Below, in pieces: positions 24,689 to 34,079 of a DNA stretch of 35,764 nt (position 1 is its first letter; the number at the start of each line of letters is the position of its first letter). The notes below the pieces were generated by a model that worked only from the letters and a program-made list of their open reading frames with translations, had not been told where the DNA came from and ran no database searches. The position numbers and the translations under genes were made by a program. This DNA comes from Gammaproteobacteria bacterium (GTDB lineage Bacteria; Pseudomonadota; Gammaproteobacteria; Xanthomonadales; Xanthomonadaceae): assembly GCA_025352045.1 (NCBI GenBank), contig JANXUD010000054.1, forward strand, positions 1 to 35,764, in the 5' to 3' direction.

Positions 24689-27304
24689 ATGCACTCGCGC
24701 GCTTTCCGCCCTTCCGCCCGCCGGGTGCATGCCCGCCGGCATGCGGGCGGTTTCAGCCTGATGGAAGTGCTGGTGGCGGCGGCGGTACTGTCCATCGGGC
24801 TGCTGGCCCTGGCCAGCTTGCAGGTGTCGCTGGTGCGCACCTCGGCCGACTCGAAGGCCTATTCGGTGGCCCTGTCGCTGGCCAAGGACAAGATCGAGGA
24901 GTTGCGCAGCTTCAACGGGGTGCGCGGCGCGGTGTCCTACCAGAGCATCACCGACGGCACGGACGTGCCCGGCAACGTCGGCGGGGTCGAATACGCCCGC
25001 GCCTGGACGGTGACGCGCTACGCCTACAACAAGGATCCCGACGGCAATCCCGCCACCGCGGACCGCAAGTTCCTGCCGTTCGGCAGCGACACCGGTGATA
25101 CACCCAATCCCTACAACGGCAACACCGGCACCGGCTGGGTGGACGACAACGAATTCAAGCGCATCGCGGTGCGGGTGACCTGGGTGGATGCCAGCGGAAG
25201 CACGCAGACGGTGGCACTCGAGGATGCCCTGGCGGCGCTGTCGCCCAGCGACGGGGCGCTGATCTCGCGCAGCGGGTCGGCGGTGATCCCGCGCACCGTC
25301 GAGGCGATCATCCGCGACCCGACCCTCACCAACGGCGTGTCCAATGGCGTGATCCCGCTAGCCCTGAGCAGCGACCCGGGCGTGAACGGATCCAGCACCG
25401 CCGCCACCAATCCCCAGCCCAAGCTGCTGGGTGCGGACTTCCGTGTCGCCGAAACGCGCTACAACATCCTTACCTATGGTGCCCTGCGCAGCAACGGCAC
25501 GGCCGCGGCGCAATCCAAGATCGAGACCGTGGTGGTCGGTTGCACCTGCAGCTACGACAACGCCAACACCGCCGTCACCGGCTACCGCCCTGCCTACTGG
25601 AACGGCTACCGCTACGCGCCGCCGGGGCCCGCGCTCACCACGCAGCCGGCAGGCTGGACCCAGGCCGACAACGAGAGCGCGCAGTGCACCTCCTGCTGCC
25701 GCGACCACCATGACCAGGTCGGCGGCTTGGACGTGACCAATGACGGCCCGCGCTTCGACCCGCGGCGCACGGCCCACCAGCACTACCGCCATGACGCCAG
25801 CGGCGTGCTGGTCAGCGCCAACAACAGCAGCGTGTACGAGGAAAGCTGCAGGATGGTGCGGGTGGATGGCGTGTACCGGGTCGCCCCGGATGCCTTCACC
25901 GACCAGCTCAATCTGCTGGAGACGCGCAACGACGGCAGCGCCACGCCTTTCCTGCCCAGCATCCAGGCCACCAGCAACTACCAGGATTTCGCGCTCAAGC
26001 TGCTCGATGCCCGGGTGGTCAACAACGCCAATGCCACGACCTACAACATCTCCGTCACCGCCGCCACGATCACCAGCCTCGAGGACCCGAGCCCAGCCAG
26101 CTTCCCCAGCAAGTCCATCAACGTGCCGTCCTCGATCACCATCGATACCGGCCAGCAGAAGTGGCTGCACGCGCGCGGCCTGTATGTGGACTACATGGAA
26201 CCGGAAGTAATCGCCGCCATCACCAATGCCAAGACCCTGTGCGCGATCGACAACGGCACGGGCGGCTGCGCCAACACCCTGGCGAAGAAGGAGGCGGCGA
26301 TCCTGCCGCTGGTGCCCTTCACGTCGATCAACCTCACCGAGATCGCGGACTGGACGCCGGCCAAGCCGACCGACGCGGGCGGGCAGGACGTGCTGGTCTA
26401 CAACAACCTGCTCAAGTGCACCGTGCCCGCCGCCGACGGCGGTCCGGCAGCGGGCTGTACCGCCGTCGTCAATGGCGTGACAACCACGATCGACCCGAAT
26501 CGCCCGGTCCGCGGCCTGGTGCAGAAGATCAACGCCAGCGCGGGCGCGGGCAACCAACCGGCGGTCCTGGCCAGGGTGTACGCATCCAACTCGACCCTGG
26601 CCGCGCTCGGCCGGACCATCGATCCCGACGAGGGCAGCAGCCTGTCCGATGCGCAGAACTTCGTTATCGCCGGCGGCAGCGGCGGAGGCACCACGGCGTC
26701 CTACAAGGTCGCGCTCCTGGGTACGTACCCGCTGAGCAGCGGCGCCCGCCCGGTGGTGGACACCTCGCCGGCCTCCACCTACGTCTACCAGGCATCGACC
26801 CCGGTGTCCGGGTTCGTGCTGCCCAATCCGATCACCGTCACGCCCAACCCGGTCTCCTTCGGCGTGCCGGTCGTGCTGCGCCTGAAGAGCTACAACTACG
26901 CGCTCACCACCTACGGCACGTCCGGCGCGATCACCTGCACCGGGCCATCAGGCAACAAGACGCTCACCTCGACCGACACCAATTCCAACAAACTGGTGGG
27001 CAAGCAGGCGACCTGCAAGAACTATGCGGTGTCCGCGGTCGACGTCAACAGCGTCGCGGTCGCCGGACCTTATCCGGTCGCGTCCAGCGGAACGCCGGGC
27101 ACCCCAAACGGCTCGCTCACCGAGTACACCACCATCAATCTCCCGGCAATCAATGCCAACGACGTCGTCAACATCACGATGTCCAACGAGGCGGACTCCC
27201 TGCCCCCGGCCACCTGCACCTACACCGCCGGCGACTTGACCGGCTCGGGCGGCTGGAAGAACGCCGCCAATCCGACCGTGCTCCCAGGCGGTTGCCCGCC
27301 CTGA
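24689..27304 (+). CDS. Giant PilV-like minor pilin with large extracellular region
   Basis: An 871-aa protein whose first 75 residues are PilV-like: basic leader, cleavage site [26 protein letters not shown] at about residues 20-45 with Glu at +5, then [13 protein letters not shown]. Typical PilV is near 180 residues. The rest is extracellular in design. Residues 285-387 hold a Cys/His-rich patch (CTC at 285-287, [10 protein letters not shown] at 333-342, HQHYRH at 363-368, Cys387); 480-720 is mixed; 710-871 looks like an Ig-type beta domain with [18 protein letters not shown] and paired Cys. It begins directly after the pilX-like stop and is the last gene of the operon. Neither pilY1 nor pilE follows. 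A surface adhesin or PilY1 substitute is an inference. Confidence 0.8.
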   Translation: MHSRAFRPSARRVHARRHAGGFSLMEVLVAAAVLSIGLLALASLQVSLVRTSADSKAYSVALSLAKDKIEELRSFNGVRGAVSYQSITDGTDVPGNVGGVEYARAWTVTRYAYNKDPDGNPATADRKFLPFGSDTGDTPNPYNGNTGTGWVDDNEFKRIAVRVTWVDASGSTQTVALEDALAALSPSDGALISRSGSAVIPRTVEAIIRDPTLTNGVSNGVIPLALSSDPGVNGSSTAATNPQPKLLGADFRVAETRYNILTYGALRSNGTAAAQSKIETVVVGCTCSYDNANTAVTGYRPAYWNGYRYAPPGPALTTQPAGWTQADNESAQCTSCCRDHHDQVGGLDVTNDGPRFDPRRTAHQHYRHDASGVLVSANNSSVYEESCRMVRVDGVYRVAPDAFTDQLNLLETRNDGSATPFLPSIQATSNYQDFALKLLDARVVNNANATTYNISVTAATITSLEDPSPASFPSKSINVPSSITIDTGQQKWLHARGLYVDYMEPEVIAAITNAKTLCAIDNGTGGCANTLAKKEAAILPLVPFTSINLTEIADWTPAKPTDAGGQDVLVYNNLLKCTVPAADGGPAAGCTAVVNGVTTTIDPNRPVRGLVQKINASAGAGNQPAVLARVYASNSTLAALGRTIDPDEGSSLSDAQNFVIAGGSGGGTTASYKVALLGTYPLSSGARPVVDTSPASTYVYQASTPVSGFVLPNPITVTPNPVSFGVPVVLRLKSYNYALTTYGTSGAITCTGPSGNKTLTSTDTNSNKLVGKQATCKNYAVSAVDVNSVAVAGPYPVASSGTPGTPNGSLTEYTTINLPAINANDVVNITMSNEADSLPPATCTYTAGDLTGSGGWKNAANPTVLPGGCPP

Positions 27305-27309
27305 GCCCT

Positions 27310-27325
27310 GCGGGGTGACGCCCGC
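27310..27325 (+). terminator. Weak hairpin after the pilin operon
   Basis: GCGGG at 27310-27314 pairs with CCCGC at 27321-27325 across six bases, starting 5 bases after the pilV-like stop. No U-tract follows, so termination here is uncertain. Confidence 0.3.
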
Positions 27326-27355
27326 CTGCATGGGCAAGCCAGGGCGCGGCGCAGC

Positions 27356-27361
27356 TACACT
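27356..27361 (+). promoter_or_regulatory. Candidate -10 box of xseA, leaderless arrangement
   Basis: TACACT (four of six consensus bases) lies exactly six bases before the xseA ATG, which has no Shine-Dalgarno sequence. No -35 is recognised. Confidence 0.4.
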
Positions 27362-27367
27362 GTGCCC

Positions 27368-28720
27368 ATGCAAGCCGCCGTCGAACGCCCCGTCCTCAAG
27401 CCCTCGCAACTCAACGCGCTGGCGCGCGACCTGCTGGAGGGCCAGTTCGCACAGGTCTGGATCCAGGGCGAGATCAGCAACTTCTCGCGGCCCGCGTCCG
27501 GGCACCTGTATTTCACCCTGAAGGACGAGCGCGCCCAGGTGCGCTGCGCGCTGTTCCGGATGCAGGCCCAGCGACTTCGTTTCCTGCCGCGCGACGGCAT
27601 GCAGGTGCTCGCGCGCGGCCGCCTCACGCTGTACGAAGCCCGCGGCGAGTACCAGCTGGTCCTCGAACACATGGAAGAGGCCGGCGAAGGCGCGCTGCGC
27701 GCGGCCTTCGAGGAACTCAAGCGCCGGCTCGCCGACGAAGGCCTGTTCGATGCCGCGCGCAAGCGTCCCCTGCCCCGCTTCGTGCGCCGCCTGGGCGTGA
27801 TCACCTCGCCGCGCGGCGCGGCGGTGCGTGACGTGATCAGCGTGCTCGGCCGGCGCTTCCCGCTGCTCGAGGTGGAGGTGCTGCCGGTCGCCGTGCAGGG
27901 CCAGTCGTCGGCGGCCGAATTGCTGTCGATGCTGCAGCGCGCAGGCGCCAGCGGGCGCTACGACGTTCTGTTGCTGACCCGCGGCGGTGGTTCGCTCGAG
28001 GACCTGTGGTCGTTCAACGACGAGGCGCTGGCGCGGGCCATCGCCGGCTCGCCCGTCCCGGTGGTTTCCGCGGTGGGACATGAGGTCGATTTCTCGTTGT
28101 CGGATTTCGCCGCGGACTTGCGCGCGCCCACACCGTCCGCCGCCGCCGAGCTGCTGGTTCCCGACAGCGTCGCGCTGCAGTCCCAGTTGCGCCAGCTCGG
28201 CGCCCGACTCGAAGCCGCACGACTGCGCCAGCAGGCGGCGCGCGCGCAGCGCAGCGACCAGGCCTGGCTGCGCCTGCAGGGCCTGCGCCCGCAGATCCGC
28301 CTGCAGGCCGGCGGCCAGCGCCTGCAATTGCTGAGCGGCCGCCTGCGCAACGCGATCGCCGCGAGACTGTCGGCCGACCTGCATCGGCTGCGCGACCAGG
28401 CCGAGAGCCTGGCCCGCCGGCATCCCCGCGAACGCCTCGATGCCCAGCGACACCGCAGCCAACTGTTGTCGCAACGGCTCGACGCCGGCTGGCGTCGGCG
28501 GGCCGACCACGCGACCTCGCGCCTTCAGGCTGCAGGCGGCTTGCTGCACTCGCTAAGCCCGTTGGCGACCCTCGGCCGTGGCTACGCGATCCTGCGCGAC
28601 GCACGCGACGGACGCGTCCTGCGCAGTTCCAGCCAGGTCGCCGTCGACGATCGCGTTGACGCCCTGTTGGCCGAAGGCAGCTTGCGCTTGCGGGTCGAGC
28701 GGCAAACCGGGTCCGAATAG
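27368..28720 (+). CDS. xseA: Exodeoxyribonuclease VII large subunit
   Basis: Catalytic subunit of ExoVII, which degrades single-stranded DNA from both ends into oligonucleotides. The 450-aa protein has an N-terminal OB domain (residues 10-105: [32 protein letters not shown]), the catalytic core ([70 protein letters not shown]), then a long Arg/Gln/Leu-rich coiled-coil (about 265-395) that docks the small subunit, and the C-terminal [16 protein letters not shown]. The ATG at 27368 is preferred over the GTG at 27362. xseB is not in the window. Confidence 0.96.
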   Translation: MQAAVERPVLKPSQLNALARDLLEGQFAQVWIQGEISNFSRPASGHLYFTLKDERAQVRCALFRMQAQRLRFLPRDGMQVLARGRLTLYEARGEYQLVLEHMEEAGEGALRAAFEELKRRLADEGLFDAARKRPLPRFVRRLGVITSPRGAAVRDVISVLGRRFPLLEVEVLPVAVQGQSSAAELLSMLQRAGASGRYDVLLLTRGGGSLEDLWSFNDEALARAIAGSPVPVVSAVGHEVDFSLSDFAADLRAPTPSAAAELLVPDSVALQSQLRQLGARLEAARLRQQAARAQRSDQAWLRLQGLRPQIRLQAGGQRLQLLSGRLRNAIAARLSADLHRLRDQAESLARRHPRERLDAQRHRSQLLSQRLDAGWRRRADHATSRLQAAGGLLHSLSPLATLGRGYAILRDARDGRVLRSSSQVAVDDRVDALLAEGSLRLRVERQTGSE

Positions 28721-28770
28721 CGGTCGCGATGTTCATGGGTGATGCAGTGCGGCGGTCGCGACCCTTGCGC

Positions 28771-28795
28771 GCCCGGCTCTGCCTTTGCGCCGGGC
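28771..28795 (+). terminator. Hairpin after xseA
   Basis: GCCCGGC at 28771-28777 pairs with GCCGGGC at 28789-28795 across an 11-base loop, 50 bases after the xseA stop. There is no strong U-tract. Confidence 0.35.
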
Positions 28796-28826
28796 CTTCA
28801 TCCACCCCGCCGGGATCCCGCGTCCA

Positions 28827-28857
28827 GGCTGGCACCGATTTAACCCCGGTGCCAGCC
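28827..28857. repeat. Perfect 11-bp inverted repeat upstream of the vWA gene
   Basis: GGCTGGCACCG at 28827-28837 and CGGTGCCAGCC at 28847-28857 are perfect inverted copies around a 9-base AT-richer loop. It ends 41 bases before the vWA start codon. It could be an operator, a leader hairpin or the end of the xseA transcript; no U-tract follows on the plus strand. Confidence 0.6.
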
Positions 28858-28898
28858 ACCGCGCGTTCCACCTCCGTACCCACTGCGGAGAGACCGAC

Positions 28899-30798
28899 AT
28901 GCGCACCAACCGATTGACGCTTTCGATCCTCGTCGTGCTGCTTGGCGCCTGCCAGCAGCCGGGCGTCCATGACACCGCGCTCGGCGACGAGGCAACCGCA
29001 AAGGATACAGTCGCCGCCGCATCCGCGACTCCGGCCGACGCCGCATCCACGGCTGACGCCGGGGCTTCAGGGGCCGCAATCTGGTCGAGCAGGAACCGGG
29101 GCCCGCGGCGCAGGATGCCATCGCCAGTGTGCGCGAGTCCGCCGCGGCGACAGGCGCCATGGCCAAAGCGCAAGGTGGCGCACGCGCCGAGCGACGCCAG
29201 CGCAATGACGGCCCCGCTTTGAAGTCGGTGGCGCCGCCGTCCTCGCCACCGCCGCCGACAATGGCCTACGCCCCCGGTATCGTGGCCTCGCCGGTGGTCA
29301 GCCAGCTGGCTGCAGCAGCCGCCGCCCAGGCGGATACCGAACACTACGAATCCCACGCCGACAACCCCGTGCATCGCGTCGCCGAGCAGCCAGTGAGCAC
29401 CTTCTCCATCGACGTGGACACCGGCAGCTACAGCAATGTCCGGCGCATGCTGCTTGCGGGCCAGCGACCCAGTCGCGACGCGGTGCGCGCGAAGAGATGA
29501 TCAACTACTTCGACTACGGCTATCCGGCCCCGGCCGACCGCGCGCAACCGTTCCGGGTCAGTACGGCGCAGTCCCCGGCGCCCTGGAATGCGCGCCACCG
29601 CCTGGTGCAGGTCGGCATCCAGGGTTACCGCGTGCCGGCGGCGCAGGTGCCCGCGTCCAACCTGGTGTTCCTGATCGACACCTCAGGATCGATGCAGGAC
29701 GAGGACAAGCTGCCCCTGCTCAAACGCAGCTTCGCCGAGCTGGTCGAGCACCTGCGACCGCAGGATCGCGTCAGCATCGTCGTGTACGCGGGCAGCGCGG
29801 GCATGGTGTTGCCGCCGACGCGGGGTGACCGCAAGGAGGAAATCCTCGATGCGCTTGGCCGGCTCGAGGCCGGTGGCTCGACCAATGGCGGCGCCGGCCT
29901 GGAACTGGCCTACGCCCTGGCCAGGCAGGCCTTCGTGCGCGGCGGCGTCAACCGCGTGCTGCTGGCGACCGACGGCGACTTCAACGTCGGCACCGTGGAC
30001 CAGAAGGCGCTGGAAACAATGGTCGCCGACCAGCGCAAGAGCGGCGTGGCGCTGACCACGCTGGGCTTCGGGACCGGAAACTACAACGACGCGATGGCCG
30101 AGCGCCTGGCCGACGTCGGCGACGGCAACCACGCCTACATCGACTCGATCGCAGAGGCGCGCAAGGTGCTGGTCGAGGAAGCGGGCTCGACCCTGCTGAC
30201 CATCGCCTCGGACGTGAAGGTGCAGGTCGAGTTCAACCCCGCGGTGGTGGCCGAGTACCGCCTGATCGGCTACGAAGATCGCGCCCTGCGCCGCGAGGAC
30301 TTCGACAACGACCGGGTGGACGCGGGCGAGATCGGCGCGGGCCATGACGTCACCGCGCTGTACGAACTGACGCTGGTCGGCTCCGGCGGCGAGTCGGTCG
30401 CGCCGCTGCGCTACGGCCGCGCCGAGCATGTCCCAGCCGTGGCCGGGAGCGGCGCGCGCGGTTCCTGCGAGTTGGGCTGGCTCAAGCTGCGCTACAAGCT
30501 GCCGGGCTCGCAGCAGAGCAAGCTCGTCCAGCAGCCGTTGGGCTGTGACGGGGCAGAGCGCACGGCGAGCGCGGCACTGCGCTGGTCGGCGGCCGTCGCG
30601 GCCTTTGCCGATCTGCTGCGCGGCGGCGAGCACATGGGCTCCTTTGGCTGGAATGGGGTGCGGGCACTCGCGGCCAGTGCAAAAGGCGCCGATCCCTGGG
30701 GTCGGCGCGCCGAGTTCCTGGACCTGGTCGATCGCGCCAGCCGGCTGACCGGCGGGGACGGCCACCGTGGCGCCGGCGACGTTGCCATCAGCCGGTGA
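28899..30798 (+). pseudogene. von Willebrand factor A lipoprotein (YfbK-like), disrupted by two frameshifts
   Basis: Read across three frames this is one protein of about 633 aa. Frame 1 part (28899 to about 29075): lipoprotein signal MRTNRLTLSILVVLLGACQQ. The second part (about 29075-29500) continues in the -1 frame with NLVEQEPGPAAQDAIASVRES and the vWF_A N-terminal motif VSTFSIDVDTGSYSNVRRML. The third part (29497-30798) begins MINYFDYGYPAP and holds the vWA domain with MIDAS motif DTSGSM at 29677-29694 and the DUF3520-like C-terminus. Each junction needs one extra base: near 29060-29080 (GGGG run) and between 29490 and 29491, where GCGCGCGAAGAG should read with an added base to give RAEEMINYF. 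Either the gene has decayed or the assembly has two indel errors. ATG at 28899 has GGAGAG upstream. It precedes an ECF sigma gene. Confidence 0.85.
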
Positions 30799-30811
30799 CC
30801 TGCCCGGTCCA

Positions 30812-30839
30812 CGCGCGCCGGCGCTTCGCCCGGCGCGCG
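30812..30839. repeat. Strong 10-bp GC hairpin between the vWA gene and the sigma factor gene
   Basis: CGCGCGCCGG at 30812-30821 pairs perfectly with CCGGCGCGCG at 30830-30839 around an 8-base loop. It starts 13 bases after the vWA stop and ends 20 bases before the sigma factor ATG. It could terminate the vWA transcript, but no U-tract follows, and it overlaps the -35 region of the proposed sigma promoter. Confidence 0.55.
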
Positions 30840-30847
30840 GCATCCGT

Positions 30848-30853
30848 TACGCT
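30848..30853 (+). promoter_or_regulatory. Candidate -10 box of the ECF sigma gene, leaderless arrangement
   Basis: TACGCT lies exactly six bases before the ATG at 30860, which has no Shine-Dalgarno sequence. The hexamer matches consensus only at its three key positions, so support comes mainly from spacing. Confidence 0.3.
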
Positions 30854-30859
30854 CCGCCC

Positions 30860-31408
30860 ATGCAGGCGGAGCCGACCGACGAAGAACTGATGCTGGCCTA
30901 TGGGGCCGGCGACGGGGCGGCGTTCGAACTGCTGTATGCCCGGCACCGGGGCCCACTCTTCCGTTTCCTGGTGCACCAATTGCGCGACCACGCCAACGCC
31001 GAAGAGCTGTACCAGGACGTCTGGCAGCGGGTGATCGTGGCCCGCGCCCGCTACCAGCCGGACGCCCGGTTCAGCACCTGGCTGTTCCAGATCGCGCACA
31101 ATCGGCTCACCGACCACTGGCGGGCGGCGAAACACCGCCCACCGCCGCCCGAGGATGCCACCGAGCGCGCGGAGCGCGAACCGGATCCCTCGACGCCCGA
31201 GCGCAGCCTGTCGGCCTTCGAGGAACGTCGGCGGCTGCAACTGGCGCTGGAGGAACTGCCCGGGGAGCAGCGCGAAGTGATCATGCTGCGCCTGGAGCAG
31301 GAACTGTCGCTCGAGGAAATCGGGCGCATCACCGGCGTGGGCCGCGAGACCGTGAAATCGCGCCTGCGCTATGCACTGGACAAATTGCGGCAACGACTGA
31401 AGCCATGA
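30860..31408 (+). CDS. ECF-type RNA polymerase sigma factor
   Basis: An extracytoplasmic-function sigma-70 family factor of 182 aa. Region 2 spans about residues 12-85 (AFELLYARHRGPLFRFLVHQL, NAEELYQDVWQRV, FSTWLFQIAHNRLTDHWR); a linker rich in Pro and Glu follows (86-122); region 4 covers about 125-182 (LEELPGEQREVIMLRLEQ, then LSLEEIGRITGVGRETVKSRLRYALDKLRQRL) with its helix-turn-helix. The ATG at 30860 is chosen because the upstream open frame is low-complexity and crosses the hairpin. Its TGA overlaps the start of the putative anti-sigma gene as ATGA, the usual sigma/anti-sigma pairing. The target promoter motif is not evident in the window. Confidence 0.92.
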   Translation: MQAEPTDEELMLAYGAGDGAAFELLYARHRGPLFRFLVHQLRDHANAEELYQDVWQRVIVARARYQPDARFSTWLFQIAHNRLTDHWRAAKHRPPPPEDATERAEREPDPSTPERSLSAFEERRRLQLALEELPGEQREVIMLRLEQELSLEEIGRITGVGRETVKSRLRYALDKLRQRLKP

Positions 31409-32328
31409 ATCCCTCATCCGACATCGATCCGCTGGGTCCCGACGAGCGCGAGCTGGCGCGGATCCTGCGCGCCCTGCCCGCGGTCGAGCCGTCTGCCGCG
31501 CTGGACGCGAAGATCCTGCGCGCGGCGGCGGATGCATCCGCAAGCCGCGGCCGGCGCCGCAGCGGCTGGCTGGGTGCGGGCGGCGCGCTGTGGGGGATCG
31601 GCAGCGCCGCCGCGGCGGTGCTCGCGCTCGGCATCGGCTGGCAGGCGCTGTATGGAAACCACCATCCGACCGAAGCCGCGTCCAAGCCCGTGCCGGCGGA
31701 AGACGCGGCGGAGACCGATGGCGTCACGGTCGAGTTCAAGGACCACAGCTCGCTCGCGGACCAGGCGCGCAATGCGCCCGCGACGCCGCCACCGACATCC
31801 GCCGCCGCGCCGGCCCTCAAGCGCGCGGCGCCCGCCAGCCGCGACGCCGTTGCGCAGGCCCCGGCGGCAGCTGCCGCCGCGTCGGCCGCGGCGCCAGCGC
31901 CCGAGCCCTTCCCCGATGCCACGCTGGACGAGCATGTCGCGCGCCGCGCCGAGGCAACGGCGGCCGATACCGGCGCCGCTGGCAGCGCGCGCGATCGCCG
32001 CCAGGCGAATGCGCAGATCGCCAAGGCCCAGGCAGCGCGGCAGGACGGCGCGCTGGCGGGCAACGTGGCCGCACAGGCTGCTGCGGCGGAAGATCAGCTC
32101 AGCGCCGCGAAGGCCACCGGAGGAGCCGCGGCGATGGGCTCCGCCGCGCCCGCGCAACGCCAGGCCGAACCCGCGCCGCGACTGCGCCCCGCGACCTGGC
32201 TGGCCGAGGTGCGCACGCTGCGCGACCAGGGCAAGACCGCCGAGGCGCGCGCGCGCCTGGTTGAATTCCGCCGCCAGTACCCCCATTGGATCATTCCGAC
32301 CGACCTGGCGCCCTTGCTTCGCGAATGA
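31405..32328 (+). CDS. Putative anti-sigma factor, single-pass membrane protein
   Basis: A 307-aa protein with a short cytoplasmic N-terminus (PDERELARILRALPAVEPSAALDAKILRAAAD), one transmembrane helix at about residues 54-83 (GWLGAGGALWGIGSAAAAVLALGIGWQAL) and a long Ala/Pro-rich periplasmic part that ends in a compact segment (TWLAEVRTLRDQGKTAEARARLVEFRRQYPHWIIPTDLAPLL) resembling a TPR-like helix pair. No zinc-finger HxxxCxxC motif is present, so it is not a ZAS-type anti-sigma. The call rests on topology and on the ATGA overlap with the sigma gene. It in turn overlaps the ABC transporter start as ATGA. The similar tail in other sigma-linked proteins of this group supports but does not prove the role. 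Confidence 0.7.
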   Translation: MNPSSDIDPLGPDERELARILRALPAVEPSAALDAKILRAAADASASRGRRRSGWLGAGGALWGIGSAAAAVLALGIGWQALYGNHHPTEAASKPVPAEDAAETDGVTVEFKDHSSLADQARNAPATPPPTSAAAPALKRAAPASRDAVAQAPAAAAAASAAAPAPEPFPDATLDEHVARRAEATAADTGAAGSARDRRQANAQIAKAQAARQDGALAGNVAAQAAAAEDQLSAAKATGGAAAMGSAAPAQRQAEPAPRLRPATWLAEVRTLRDQGKTAEARARLVEFRRQYPHWIIPTDLAPLLRE

Positions 32329-34079
32329 GCACACCCCCTTCCGGTCCCGGCCAGCGTCTTTTGTCCCTGCGCGGCCTCGCGCCGTTCCTCCGCCCCCATC
32401 GGCGCCTGCTGGTCGGATGGCTGCTGGCCCTCGCCGTGTCCTCGAGTGCTGCGCTGTTCTTCCCGTGGGCGTTCCGCCAGGTGATCGACAGCTTCAAGCA
32501 TCCAAGCGAGGTGGATTACTGGTTCGGCCTGATGTTCACGGTAGCGCTGGTGATGGCGCTGGCGACGGCGGCGCGCTTCTATTGCGTGTCGCTGCTCGGC
32601 GAGCGGGTGATCGCCGACCTGCGCCGCAGCCTCTACTCGCACCTGCTCTCGCTCGACCAGCGCTTCTTCGAGCGCACCCGCAGCGGCGAACTGATCTCGC
32701 GCCTGTCGGCCGACGCCGAATTGCTCCGCAGCGTGGTCGGTTCGAGCATGTCGATCGCGCTGCGCAGCGGCATCACGGTGGTCGGCAGCGCGGTGATGCT
32801 GGCGATCACCAGTCCCCACCTGGCGGGGCTGACCCTGATCGGGATCCCCTTGATCGTCCTGCCGATCGCGCTGTCCGGGCGCCGCGTCCGCGGCGCCGCC
32901 CGAGCCAGCCAGGACCGCGTCGCCGATGCCAACGCGCGCGCGGGCGAGACCTTCAACGCAATCCACACGGTGCAGAGCTACGCGCGCGAGGGCTTCGAGC
33001 GGGAGCGCTTCGGCGATGCCGTCCTGCGCTCCCTGGGCGCGGCGCGCAAGCGGATCCGCATGCAGTCGCTGCTTACCGCAAGCGTCATCGTCCTGGTCTT
33101 CGGCGCGATCACCGCGGTGCTCTGGATAGGGGCGCACCAGGTCATCTCCGGTTCCATGACCGGTGGCACGCTCGCGCAGTTCGTCCTGTACGCGATGTTC
33201 GGCGCAGGCTCGGTCAGCGCGCTCACCGAGGTATGGAGCGAAGTCCAGCGCGCCAGCGGCGGCATGGGCCGGATCAACGAGTTGTTCGCCGAGGATTCGC
33301 ACCTGGCGGTTCCCTCCCCGCCAGTCGCCCTGCCCTCGCCCCTGCACGGGGAGTTGGCGCTGGAGCAGGTGACCTTCCACTACCCGACGAGGCAGGACGC
33401 CGCCGCGCTGGTCGATTTCTCCCTGCGCGTGGCGCCCGGCGAGACGGTCGCCCTGGTCGGTCCCTCGGGCGCCGGCAAGAGCACGGTGTTCCAGCTGTTG
33501 CTGCGCTTCCACGACCCAGAGGTGGGACGCGTGCTTCTCGACGGCGTCGACATCCGCGATGTCGACCCGGTAGGCCTGCGCGAGCACATCGCCCTGGTGC
33601 CGCAGGATCCGGTGATCTTCGGCACCACCGCACGGGAAAACATCCGCTACGGCAAGCTCGATGCCACGCCGGAACAGATCGAGGCCGCCGCGCGCAGCGC
33701 CGAGGCGCACGAGTTCCTGGTCGCCCTGCCCCAGGGCTACGACAGCGAGCTGGGCGAGCATGGTGCCCGCCTGTCGGGCGGCCAGCAGCAGCGCCTCGCC
33801 ATCGCCCGCGCCCTGTTGAAGAACGCGCCGATCCTGCTGCTCGACGAGGCAACGTCCGCGCTCGACGCACACAGCGAACGCGCGGTGCAGCAGGCGCTGG
33901 AGCGGCTGATGCAGGGCCGCACCACCCTGGTGATCGCCCATCGCCTCGCCACCGTGCTGAAGGCCGACCGCATCGTGGTGATGGACCACGGCCGCATCGT
34001 GGCCCACGGCACGCATGCCGAGCTGTTGGCGCAGAACGGCCTCTACGCCGAGCTCGCCCGCCTGCAATTCGACCACTGA
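32325..34079 (+). CDS. ABC exporter, fused membrane and ATPase domains (MsbA/BmrA-like)
   Basis: Half-transporter of 584 aa that would act as a homodimer in the inner membrane. Residues 1-320 form a six-helix type IV exporter domain ([37 protein letters not shown] and so on). The ATPase domain follows with Walker [10 protein letters not shown] at 379-387, Q-loop near VPQDPVIFG, signature LSGGQQQR at 483-490, Walker [13 protein letters not shown] at 503-514 and the H-loop His539. The ATG at 32325 overlaps the anti-sigma stop, so it belongs to the sigma operon and may be a target or partner of that stress response. Substrate unknown; lipid or drug export is typical for the family. The membrane-protein remnant on the other strand begins right after its stop. 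Confidence 0.93.
   Translation: MSTPPSGPGQRLLSLRGLAPFLRPHRRLLVGWLLALAVSSSAALFFPWAFRQVIDSFKHPSEVDYWFGLMFTVALVMALATAARFYCVSLLGERVIADLRRSLYSHLLSLDQRFFERTRSGELISRLSADAELLRSVVGSSMSIALRSGITVVGSAVMLAITSPHLAGLTLIGIPLIVLPIALSGRRVRGAARASQDRVADANARAGETFNAIHTVQSYAREGFERERFGDAVLRSLGAARKRIRMQSLLTASVIVLVFGAITAVLWIGAHQVISGSMTGGTLAQFVLYAMFGAGSVSALTEVWSEVQRASGGMGRINELFAEDSHLAVPSPPVALPSPLHGELALEQVTFHYPTRQDAAALVDFSLRVAPGETVALVGPSGAGKSTVFQLLLRFHDPEVGRVLLDGVDIRDVDPVGLREHIALVPQDPVIFGTTARENIRYGKLDATPEQIEAAARSAEAHEFLVALPQGYDSELGEHGARLSGGQQQRLAIARALLKNAPILLLDEATSALDAHSERAVQQALERLMQGRTTLVIAHRLATVLKADRIVVMDHGRIVAHGTHAELLAQNGLYAELARLQFDH

Noticed and set aside
25685-25714. Haem c attachment motif in the PilV-like protein
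   Set aside because: The sequence is C-x2-C-C, not C-x2-C-H, so covalent haem binding is not supported.
29490-29500. Programmed -1 frameshift in the vWA gene
   Set aside because: No slippery heptamer or following pseudoknot-like structure is seen, and a second frameshift lies 400 bases upstream; mutation or assembly error explains both.
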